DNA of 9,720 nt from Desulfobacteraceae bacterium. Lineage in GTDB: Bacteria > Desulfobacterota > Desulfobacteria > Desulfobacterales > SURF-7. The stretch's first letter is position 1. Each line of letters starts with the position of its first letter. The stretch covers positions 1 to 9,720 of the forward strand of contig JAUXBD010000014.1 in the NCBI GenBank assembly GCA_030619585.1, read 5' to 3'. Position numbers and translations under genes: made by a program. Below, piece by piece: positions 1 through 5,500 of this stretch. Below the pieces are notes generated by a model. It had not been told where the DNA came from. It saw nothing but the letters and a program-made list of their open reading frames with translations, and ran no database searches.

Positions 1-277
1 AACGCGAAGCAGCTGTTTTAATTGCTTATTGTTAAATCGGCCTGCTGTATCACCTGCCGTTTCCAATCCCGGCATGCAATGTTGGTAACGGCGCTGTGTT
101 TATCTGTCTGGGATCGGGGCACCAGAAACTTTTTTTATAGCAAATATGTGAAAAATACGATCGGAAAAACAGGCCGATCAAATTGCAGGTATTATAAAAA
201 CCCGTTTGTTAAATTGAGTGGATTTAGCTCAATTTCACGACAATCGCAATCTGTCTCTTAATATCAAAATTGTATAA
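1..277. other. unassigned leader region, no supported gene
   Basis: I see no convincing gene here. One open frame reading rightward (22-261) would need a TTG start, has no ribosome binding site and gives a Cys/Arg/Ser-rich sequence with no recognisable family. Two small inverted repeats are visible: GATCGG/CCGATC (159-164 and 174-179, 9-base loop) and AAATTGAG/CTCAATTT (211-218 and 228-235, 9-base loop). Neither is followed by a T-run, so neither is a good intrinsic terminator. They could be weak operators or chance. I could not find a well-spaced -35/-10 pair for the glycosyltransferase starting at 278. The first 20 or so bases may be the tail of an upstream gene, but the frame cannot be decided. 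Confidence 0.4.
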
Positions 278-1258
278 ATGCCCATGGGTTCAATAAATGT
301 AAACATCATAATCGTCAACTGGAATGGAAAAGAGATCATAGCAGAATGTCTTGAGGGTGTATCTCAACAAACATATAAAAATTATTGCGTAACAGTTGTT
401 GATAATGGTTCCATTGACGGTTCGGTAGATTATATAAAACAAAAATATCCGAATGTAAATGTTATCGCATTAACTGAAAATTTAGGATTTTCTGCTGGTA
501 ACAATATCGCCCTTAAATCTGCGACAACCAAATATGTAGCACTGCTGAATAACGATGCCGTTCCGGATGAGTCATGGCTTATGAACCTGGTTCTGGCACT
601 TGAAAAAAATCCGGAAGCAGGATCCGCCGCGTCTAAAATGCTTTTTTATGATGATCCTGAGACGATTGACCGTGCGGGTGATACATATACAAAAGCAGGG
701 ATTGCGAACTTCCGGGGAAGGGGAGATCTCTCTTTACAATACAATAGACAGAAATGGATATTTAGCGCCTGCGCTGGCGCAGCAATTTATCGAACTCAAA
801 TGATAAAAGAGATCGGTTCCTTTGATGAAGATTTTTTCTTAATATATGAAGATGTAGATCTTGGTTTTAGAGCCCAGTTACAAGGGTGCAAATGCTTATA
901 TGTACCTGAGGCAATTGTATATCATAAGGCCAGTAAAAGCATAGTGCATGATTCACCCACCTCTGTGTACTACGGCCATCGGAATCTTGAATGGGTTTAC
1001 CTGCAGAATATGCCAAAATCTTTGATAATTAAGACGATTATTCCTCATATCATATACGCTATTACATCGTTGATATACTTTTCATTAAGTGGTAATGCAA
1101 AAGCAATCTTTAAGGCCAAGTGGCATGCCTTTAAAGGTTTGAAGAGATCTTTGGAAAAAAGATGCGCGATCCAGAACAATAAAAAGGTAGATGACAAATA
1201 TATTTGGGATCTGCTGGAAAAAGAGTTCTTCTTCCCTCGTCTTTTAAAACGACTCTAA
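278..1258 (+). CDS. family 2 glycosyltransferase (GT-A fold, rhamnosyltransferase-like)
   Basis: Predicted to transfer a sugar from a nucleotide-sugar donor to a growing surface glycan at the cytoplasmic face of the membrane; donor and acceptor cannot be read from the sequence. The 326 residues show the GT2 pattern: an N-terminal beta strand with NIIIVNWNG (9-17), VDNGS (41-45), the ENLGFSAGNN segment (67-76), the DxD-equivalent NNDA (91-94) for metal and nucleotide binding, and a distal acidic motif YEDVDLGFR (190-198) likely to hold the catalytic base. After the catalytic domain comes one hydrophobic stretch (about 249-272) and a Lys/Arg-rich tail, which suggests membrane association. Length is typical for the group. 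There is no clear Shine-Dalgarno before 278; a second ATG at 284 is an equally plausible start and removes only two residues. The gene stands 291 bases upstream of another GT2 gene and is A+T-rich. The family call is secure; the specific activity is unknown. Confidence 0.93.
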   Translation: MPMGSINVNIIIVNWNGKEIIAECLEGVSQQTYKNYCVTVVDNGSIDGSVDYIKQKYPNVNVIALTENLGFSAGNNIALKSATTKYVALLNNDAVPDESWLMNLVLALEKNPEAGSAASKMLFYDDPETIDRAGDTYTKAGIANFRGRGDLSLQYNRQKWIFSACAGAAIYRTQMIKEIGSFDEDFFLIYEDVDLGFRAQLQGCKCLYVPEAIVYHKASKSIVHDSPTSVYYGHRNLEWVYLQNMPKSLIIKTIIPHIIYAITSLIYFSLSGNAKAIFKAKWHAFKGLKRSLEKRCAIQNNKKVDDKYIWDLLEKEFFFPRLLKRL

Positions 1259-1432
1259 AAACATAATGATTTAGAATATTAACGCTCCTGTTAATGAAAA
1301 ACTCTTCAGAATTGATTTTATCTAAAACCTGAAATAATAATTGTATATAGAGATATGGAGAGTTGTTTAGAGATCTATAAGGAAGGATTAATCTAAGTTT
1401 TTGATATAATAACAACAAATTTTAAAAGGGTG

Positions 1433-1462
1433 TTGACTTTAAATAAATCTATGCAATATAAT
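1433..1462 (+). promoter_or_regulatory. sigma-70-type promoter for the second glycosyltransferase
   Basis: TTGACT at 1433-1438 (5 of 6 to the -35 consensus) and a perfect TATAAT at 1457-1462 are separated by 18 bases. Transcription would begin near 1469, giving an untranslated leader of about 80 bases before the ATG at 1550. It lies in the 291-base A+T-rich gap (1259-1549), which otherwise holds no gene. That gap also has one weak hairpin (ATTAAC/GTTAAT, 1278-1295) without a T-run. The match is good, but in A+T-rich DNA some chance matches are expected. Confidence 0.6.
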
Positions 1463-1549
1463 GGCAAAATTAATCTTTACTTTACTTCATAAAAACAAAT
1501 AGAATATAATTTCAGAACATAATTATTAAGAGAAACGCTCGGCCACTAA

Positions 1550-2491
1550 ATGGAAAACCTGAACTCAGTTGACATTATTATTGTTAATTATAAAAGCACC
1601 GATTACCTCCTGAAATGCCTTGAGTCGGTTTATGCTTCCGTGAACGGTCTTCCAGCCAATGTCTTTGTGCATGACAATGCTTCCGGAAATGGGATCAGCC
1701 GAGTAAACGATCAATTTCCTCAGGCAAAGGTATGTCACAACACTTATAATATGGGGTTTTCAGCCTCAATTAACAAAACAATCAGACAGACATCATCACC
1801 ATTCATTGTTCTTCTGAACCCGGATTCTGTTGTTATTGATGGCTTTTTTGAATCAGCCATAAAGTATATGAAACAAAACCCGGATGTGGGTATTATCGGC
1901 CCTAAAATACTGGATCAAGACGGTTCTGTCCAGGGGTCGGCAAGAATTTTTCCCAATTTTCTTTCAGGTTTTTTTGGACGCACCTCGTTGATGACCAGGT
2001 TGTTTCCTGACAATCTGATCACCCGTCAAAACTTTTTTACCAAACAGCATAACGGAAAAGACCCTATTAATGTGGACTGGGTATCCGGGGCATGCATGGT
2101 TGCAAGAAGAGACATGGTCGATGATGTGGGATATATGGATGAACAATATTTCCTCTATTTTGAAGATATCGACTGGTGCAAAGCCATATGGCAAAAAGGA
2201 TGGAGGGTGGTATATTTCCCCAAGGCGTCCATTGTCCATTATGGTGGAGGAAGCAGCAGCAAAAAGCCCTTAAGGTCAATATTTGAGTTTCATGTGAGCA
2301 GCTACCGCTATTTTATCAAACACACCAAATGGCCCCAAAAAGTTCTGTTGCCCGCAGCAATTCTGGGTATTTCTGCGCGTTGTATGTTAAAAATGCTGGT
2401 GCACATTACGACAAATAAGAGTGTAAGAGGGGCTGAAGGACAGGAAGTTGATGAAATGATATCCGCAGATTGCGCAGATTGCGCAGATTAA
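1550..2491 (+). CDS. family 2 glycosyltransferase (rhamnosyltransferase-like)
   Basis: Second GT-A glycosyltransferase, 313 residues, likely acting on a lipid-linked or surface glycan at the inner membrane face. Visible motifs are DIIIVNYKS (8-16), VHDNAS (40-45), YNMGFSASIN (66-75), the DxD-equivalent NPDS (90-93), the acceptor-side stretch WVSGACMVARRD (177-188), FEDIDW (204-209) with the probable catalytic base, and a conserved-type His in SIVHYGGG (about 230). A short hydrophobic segment follows (about 264-280). The last residues (ADCADCAD) are encoded by a 9-base tandem repeat that also provides the stop codon, so the native C-terminus may have been altered by repeat growth. No strong Shine-Dalgarno precedes the ATG; AAGAGAAA near 1528-1535 is purine-rich but distant. 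It has its own candidate promoter and may be transcribed independently of the gene before it. Substrate unknown. Confidence 0.93.
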   Translation: MENLNSVDIIIVNYKSTDYLLKCLESVYASVNGLPANVFVHDNASGNGISRVNDQFPQAKVCHNTYNMGFSASINKTIRQTSSPFIVLLNPDSVVIDGFFESAIKYMKQNPDVGIIGPKILDQDGSVQGSARIFPNFLSGFFGRTSLMTRLFPDNLITRQNFFTKQHNGKDPINVDWVSGACMVARRDMVDDVGYMDEQYFLYFEDIDWCKAIWQKGWRVVYFPKASIVHYGGGSSSKKPLRSIFEFHVSSYRYFIKHTKWPQKVLLPAAILGISARCMLKMLVHITTNKSVRGAEGQEVDEMISADCADCAD

Positions 2492-2500
2492 CGCAGATTA
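2464..2500. repeat. 9-base tandem repeat, unit CGCAGATTG/A, overlapping a stop codon
   Basis: Four copies are visible: CGCAGATTG at 2464-2472 and 2473-2481, CGCAGATTA at 2482-2490, then one spacer A and CGCAGATTA at 2492-2500. The first three lie in the reading frame of the glycosyltransferase and encode Ala-Asp-Cys units. The change to GATTA plus the extra A creates the TAA stop at 2489-2491. Because the unit is three codons long, gain or loss of copies would keep the frame. From memory, similar CGCAGATT strings are interspersed in intergenic DNA of several deltaproteobacterial and other genomes, so this may be one copy of a dispersed repeat. The remaining gap to 2738 is A+T-rich and shows no gene or clear terminator. 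Confidence 0.85.
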
Positions 2501-2738
2501 TTAAAAGACAAGAAAATAAGAAATTAAAAAAAACAAATGCTGGAATTGATAAAAAATCAGAAAATTAAATGACTATTTAGAAGATGCATCCAGCGCAGTT
2601 GCCCCCCATAATATCAAGCCGTTAAAAAGCTTTACTCAAACCCACACAAATTATATAAAAACCCAGATTCATGGATAGACTCTTTTTGTAAATTTTGCAC
2701 TTTTGCGGCAATTAAAAGATATAGGTAGGATCCAAAAT

Positions 2739-3854
2739 ATGACAAAATTATCAATTGTTGTTCCATGTTATAATGAGCAAGATACCCTGGAAAATTGCAT
2801 TGATGCTGTTTTGCAGATTGCAGATGAAACATTATCTTTGGAAGTGATTATAGTGGACGACCATTCCTCAGATAACAGCTTTCAGATTATCAAAGAACTG
2901 GCGCAAAAACACCAGGAGATACTTTTTTACCATCATGAAAAAAACATGGGCAAAGGTGCGGCGTTAAGGACCGGGTTCAAGCATGCAACCGGTGACTTTG
3001 TGGCAATACAGGATGCAGACCTGGAATATGATCCAAATGATATAAAAGAGAAACTGTTGGGGCCATTAATTGCAAATAAGGCTGATGTTGTTATTGGATC
3101 ACGCTTTTTGTCAGGCGGACTGCACAGGGTCCTGTATTTCTGGCATTATATGGGAAACCGTTTTCTAACATTTCTTTCCAATATGTTTACAGACCTGAAC
3201 CTCTCTGACATGGAAACATGTTATAAGGTTTTCCGCAGGGATGTGATCCAGAGCATTACAATAGAGGAAGATCATTTTGGTATTGAACCTGAGCTGGTCG
3301 CAAAGATTGCCGCCATGCGTCTGCGTATTTATGAAGTGGGCATATCCTACTCGGGAAGAACCTATGAAGAGGGGAAAAAGATAGGTGTAAAAGATGGGGT
3401 CAGGGCTTTATATTGTATCTTTCGATATAATGCCCACCGTGCGCCTTTACCTGTGCAGCTGATCATATACACGTTCATAGGCGGCATAGCTGCAGTGGTG
3501 AATGTCTTGACATTTTTGGGTTTATTTTCATGTGGAGTGGGACCAGCAATTTCAGCAGGCATGGCTTTTTCCATTGGAGCCATTGTAAATTACCTGCTGT
3601 GCATATCAATTCTATTCAGGCACAGGGCAAAGTGGAGTTCCCCTGTTGAACTTTTGATCTATATATTAGTTGTATTGACCGTGGGTACAATTGATGTGGC
3701 AATCACATCCTTTCTTTTAAAGTGGGGTGCAACAGCGTACTTTTCAAAATCAACAGCATGTCTGTTTGTGTTTTTATTTAACTTTCTAGGCAGAAAATTT
3801 ATGGTGTTTCCTGAAGAAGGTCCCGGCCCCTGGAAACCTCAAAGCCAAGCATAA
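2739..3854 (+). CDS. bifunctional GT2 glycosyltransferase / GtrA-family membrane protein
   Basis: Fusion of a polyprenyl-phosphate-sugar-synthase-like GT2 domain with a GtrA membrane domain; 371 residues from the chosen start. The N-terminal part should load a sugar onto a polyprenyl phosphate carrier. It carries LSIVVPCYNE (4-13), VDDHSSD (39-45), GKGAALRTG (71-79), the DxD-type QDADLEYDP (91-99), GSRF (120-123), SDMETCYK (156-163), FGIEPELVAKIA (180-191) and the family-typical RTYEEGKKIGVKDG (207-220). From about 240 to 350 there are four hydrophobic helices typical of GtrA, a family implicated in moving or positioning lipid-linked sugars for O-antigen or wall glycan modification. The ATG at 2739 is preferred over an upstream in-frame TTG at 2703 because AGGTAGGA (2723-2730) sits 8 bases before it and LSIVVPCYNE is the normal N-terminus. 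This fusion is a known architecture. The gene lies downstream of two other GT2 genes and upstream of a strong terminator. Confidence 0.94.
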   Translation: MTKLSIVVPCYNEQDTLENCIDAVLQIADETLSLEVIIVDDHSSDNSFQIIKELAQKHQEILFYHHEKNMGKGAALRTGFKHATGDFVAIQDADLEYDPNDIKEKLLGPLIANKADVVIGSRFLSGGLHRVLYFWHYMGNRFLTFLSNMFTDLNLSDMETCYKVFRRDVIQSITIEEDHFGIEPELVAKIAAMRLRIYEVGISYSGRTYEEGKKIGVKDGVRALYCIFRYNAHRAPLPVQLIIYTFIGGIAAVVNVLTFLGLFSCGVGPAISAGMAFSIGAIVNYLLCISILFRHRAKWSSPVELLIYILVVLTVGTIDVAITSFLLKWGATAYFSKSTACLFVFLFNFLGRKFMVFPEEGPGPWKPQSQA

Positions 3855-3981
3855 ATCCGAAATTCGAATACCCCAGTTAAATAAATGCAAAAACAGTTTA
3901 ACGGGGCAGGTCAAAACTCCCCGGCGGCGGGATAGGCGAAACAAATTCGAAATAAAGCTGTAAGCTTTCATTCTTTAATAT

Positions 3982-4020
3982 CAAACCCCCTTTGGCACAT
4001 GCCAAAGGGGGTTTGTTTAT
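3982..4020 (+). terminator. strong intrinsic terminator, possibly bidirectional
   Basis: A 15-bp perfect stem, CAAACCCCCTTTGGC (3982-3996) with GCCAAAGGGGGTTTG (4001-4015), closes an ACAT tetraloop and is followed by TTTAT. The U-run is short, but the stem is very stable, with five consecutive G-C pairs. It lies 127 bases after the GT2/GtrA stop and before the promoter of the next gene, so it separates the two transcription units. Read on the other strand, the stem is followed by a weak T-containing tract (ATATTAAAG), so some function in both directions is possible. Confidence 0.85.
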
Positions 4021-4078
4021 GCTGGGGCTGTCGGCAACAATTTACTTGATACTCAACCGCCCTATTCATTTTTTAAGG

Positions 4079-4109
4079 TTGACAGTTTGGCAATAATATC
4101 TTAAATAAT
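4079..4109 (+). promoter_or_regulatory. candidate sigma-70 promoter for the nucleotidyltransferase pair
   Basis: A perfect TTGACA lies at 4079-4084. The best -10 match downstream is AATAAT at 4104-4109 (5 of 6), with a 19-base spacer that is a little long; TAAATA (4102-4107) gives 17 bases but only 3 of 6. The start of transcription would be near 4116, about 40 bases before the ATG at 4158. The position just after the terminator supports an independent unit. Confidence 0.5.
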
Positions 4110-4157
4110 AAATAGTTATATTCAAAACTAACAAACCACAGCTAATGGAACAGATAA

Positions 4158-4823
4158 ATGTTAAAACCACGGTTGCAAATGCTTCCAGAGCCTCAGTTAT
4201 CACTCTGGAAGGAACTGAAAAATACGCCGGATGATTTTGTGTTATACGGCGGAACAGCATTAGCCTTACGGATTGAGCATCGCGTTTCTATTGATTTTGA
4301 TTTTTTTTCAAGCAGCAACTTTAAGCCGGATGAATTGTATAGAAGCATTCCTTATCTAAAAAAAGCTGAAAAGATTCAATCAGCTACAAACACCCTAACT
4401 TGTATCGTTCAACGAGTTGACGCACCTGTTAAAGTTTCTTTTTTTGGTGGCTTAGATATCGGAAGAATCTCTACTCCTGATAGAGTTGAGGGGCCTAAAA
4501 TTCTGATCGCTTCTCTGCTTGATCTTGCGGCAACAAAAATCAAAGTGGTACAAGATAGGGCGGAATGTAAAGATTACCGTGATATAGAAAGTATTTTAGA
4601 TAATGGTATCAGCCTGCATCAAGCTTTATCTGCTGCAATAGGTGTTTTTGGTGATATCTTTAATCCTATGATTTCACTGCGTGCATTAACTTTTTTTAAA
4701 GAAGGTGACTTAAACTCACTGGACGAAAGCATTAAAAAAAAGCTGGTTGCTGCTGTAGAATCGGTAGATATTCAAAAATTGACGGGAATGCCTAAAGTGT
4801 CACAAGACATTGCTTTAAAATAG
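4158..4823 (+). CDS. AbiEii/AbiGii-family nucleotidyltransferase (toxin-like)
   Basis: 221-residue protein with the signature of AbiEii/AbiGii (DUF1814, type IV toxin-like) nucleotidyltransferases. Characterised relatives transfer nucleotides to tRNA acceptor ends (MenT) or act in abortive phage infection (AbiE). Visible are LYGGTALAL (29-37) with the GG-T donor-binding loop, HRVSIDFDFF (41-50) with the metal-binding acidic pair Asp46 and Asp48, KVSFF (92-96), and the late conserved region with Lys127, Arg134 and KDYRDI (138-143). The catalytic set appears intact. Length is at the short end for the family, and the C-terminal part (about 145-221) is helical and less conserved. GGAA (4147-4150) is a weak Shine-Dalgarno 7 bases before the ATG. 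A small gene follows after 14 bases and is the likely partner. Some members serve in antibiotic nucleotidylation or have no known toxicity, so toxin function is inferred, not shown. Confidence 0.88.
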   Translation: MLKPRLQMLPEPQLSLWKELKNTPDDFVLYGGTALALRIEHRVSIDFDFFSSSNFKPDELYRSIPYLKKAEKIQSATNTLTCIVQRVDAPVKVSFFGGLDIGRISTPDRVEGPKILIASLLDLAATKIKVVQDRAECKDYRDIESILDNGISLHQALSAAIGVFGDIFNPMISLRALTFFKEGDLNSLDESIKKKLVAAVESVDIQKLTGMPKVSQDIALK

Positions 4824-4837
4824 AGGGCGAATAGAAA

Positions 4838-5107
4838 ATGAGAAGTTTAGAAGAAATTGCCAGAAGGCTTATCTGGTGGTCCCCCCCAGAGGTCGCGCTC
4901 AAAAACCAAACACGATTTATCGCTCAAGTCATGATATATGGAGATCTTGAGGACACAAAGACACTACGGAAGAAGTTTAACCGGCAAGAACTTCTTTCAG
5001 TCCTTAAAAATCCTCCCCCAGGCGTGTTTACGCCTCATGCTTGGCATTACTGGCATCTCATGCTTGATCAAAAAACACCACCACTTCCCACCAGAAATCT
5101 GTCATAA
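4838..5107 (+). CDS. small protein of unknown function, likely partner of the nucleotidyltransferase
   Basis: 89-residue protein with no recognised catalytic motif. It is mainly helical, with no signal peptide or membrane segment. Segments that look conserved in type are RFIAQVMIYGDLEDTKTLRK (26-45), a basic FNRQELLSVLKN (47-58) and PPGVFTPHAWHYWHLML (60-76), rich in aromatics. From memory these resemble short proteins encoded beside AbiEii-type nucleotidyltransferases, some filed under a domain of unknown function (possibly DUF6922); I cannot verify this. The start is supported by GAGGGCG (4824-4830) before the ATG, and the 14-base gap implies co-transcription with the upstream gene. By context it may be the antitoxin or a regulatory/substrate-binding subunit of the nucleotidyltransferase. 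Its position after the toxin-like gene is the reverse of the AbiEi-AbiEii order, and it lacks the winged-helix AbiEi architecture. The gene itself is probable; the role is inference. Confidence 0.75.
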   Translation: MRSLEEIARRLIWWSPPEVALKNQTRFIAQVMIYGDLEDTKTLRKKFNRQELLSVLKNPPPGVFTPHAWHYWHLMLDQKTPPLPTRNLS

Positions 5108-5166
5108 CCCATACTTCTCATAATTTCACAATCGTAATCCGTTCGGACTTCTGCAGTCATTTTTAC

Positions 5167-5197
5167 TTGACACACAGGGAGCTTTCTGACATAGACT
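5167..5197 (+). promoter_or_regulatory. candidate promoter for the 2-oxoacid oxidoreductase operon
   Basis: A perfect TTGACA is at 5167-5172. TAGACT at 5192-5197 (4 of 6) follows with a 19-base spacer; CATAGA at 5190-5195 gives 17 bases but fits less well. Start of transcription would be near 5204, leaving about 80 bases of leader. The 180-base gap (5108-5287) shows no gene and no convincing terminator for the preceding pair, so read-through from upstream is also possible. Confidence 0.4.
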
Positions 5198-5287
5198 AAA
5201 ATCTAAAAAACACAGTTTCTTCTTTTATAATCCTTATGTTAAGTTTCATGGATATAAAGAAGTTGCTTTCAAAGGCATGGGTTGAAT

Positions 5288-5500
5288 ATGAAAAAGGGAT
5301 ATATTGAAATTAACCAGGAGCTTTGCAAGGGGTGTGAAATCTGTATGGAATTTTGTCCCAAGGATATGATTTCCCCCTCTGACAAGTTGAACGCAAGCGG
5401 TTATATGCCGGCTTCTTTCACAGATGACGGCGAGTGCACGGGCTGTGCTATCTGTGCTTTGGTATGCCCGGACGTGGTGATAGAGGTGTTTCGTGACTAA
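5288..5500 (+). CDS. 2[4Fe-4S] ferredoxin, delta subunit of 2-oxoacid:acceptor oxidoreductase (KorD/VorD-like)
   Basis: 70-residue electron-transfer subunit carrying electrons from the catalytic core to external ferredoxin. Two clusters are predicted: Cys13, Cys16, Cys19 and Cys23 in CKGCEICMEFCP, and Cys50, Cys53, Cys56 and Cys60 in CTGCAICALVCP, each a CxxCxxCxxxCP motif. The short linker and length fit the delta subunits of four-subunit oxidoreductases. The ATG at 5288 is chosen; an in-frame TTG at 5282 adds Met-Asn and sits 6 bases after AAAGG (5271-5275), so it is a serious alternative. The end overlaps the next gene's GTG start by 8 bases, which indicates translational coupling within an operon. 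Very secure as a ferredoxin-like subunit; the subunit role rests on the neighbours. Confidence 0.93.
   Translation: MKKGYIEINQELCKGCEICMEFCPKDMISPSDKLNASGYMPASFTDDGECTGCAICALVCPDVVIEVFRD

Larger units (their letters stand above)
3855..4157. other. structured intergenic region with several hairpins
   Basis: This 303-base gap has no supportable gene. From left to right it contains an inverted repeat CCCC-A-GTTAAA / TTTAACGGGG (3871-3881 with 3897-3906, one bulged A); a G+C-rich patch at 3903-3931 with a short CCCG/CGGG stem (3920-3931) whose CCCC could instead pair with the GGGG at 3903-3906; a small AAAGCT/AGCTTT hairpin (3954-3968); the strong terminator; and a promoter for the next gene. 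AAATTCGAA occurs twice (about 3861 and 3943). The G+C-rich patch stands out from its A+T-rich surroundings. It could be a structured 3' UTR, a small RNA, or a decayed interspersed repeat; the sequence alone does not decide. Confidence 0.5.

Noticed and set aside
1..35. Possible tail of an upstream gene (stops at 19-21 in one frame and 33-35 in another)
   Set aside because: Too little sequence to choose a frame or identify a product.
22..261. 79-residue open frame reading rightward near the window start
   Set aside because: It needs a TTG start, has no ribosome binding site, no family resemblance and an unusual Cys/Arg/Ser-rich composition; treated as non-coding.
1278..1295. ATTAAC/GTTAAT hairpin after the first glycosyltransferase
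   Set aside because: A+T-rich 6-bp stem without a T-run; too weak for a terminator.
1131..1418. 95-residue leftward open frame across the end of the first glycosyltransferase
   Set aside because: Shadow of the + strand gene and A+T-rich gap; no recognisable domain or start signals.
2812..2827. GCAGATTGCAGAT string in the third glycosyltransferase, resembling the 9-base repeat
   Set aside because: The unit length and spacing differ and it encodes an ordinary helix in the conserved domain; probably coincidence.
3786..3971. 61-residue leftward open frame over the structured intergenic region
   Set aside because: It overlaps the 3' end of the GT2/GtrA gene, has no known domain and lies over palindromes; better explained as a by-product of the structured DNA.
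4066..4260. 64-residue leftward open frame opposite the promoter and start of the nucleotidyltransferase, considered as a divergent antitoxin
   Set aside because: It covers the candidate promoter and the conserved GGT loop codons on the other strand and has a hydrophobic Cys-containing sequence without antitoxin features.
5141..5165. Possible terminator after the small partner gene (TCCG/CGGA and a following T-run)
   Set aside because: The stem is only 3-4 bp with a very short loop and is separated from the T-run by an unpaired stretch; not convincing.
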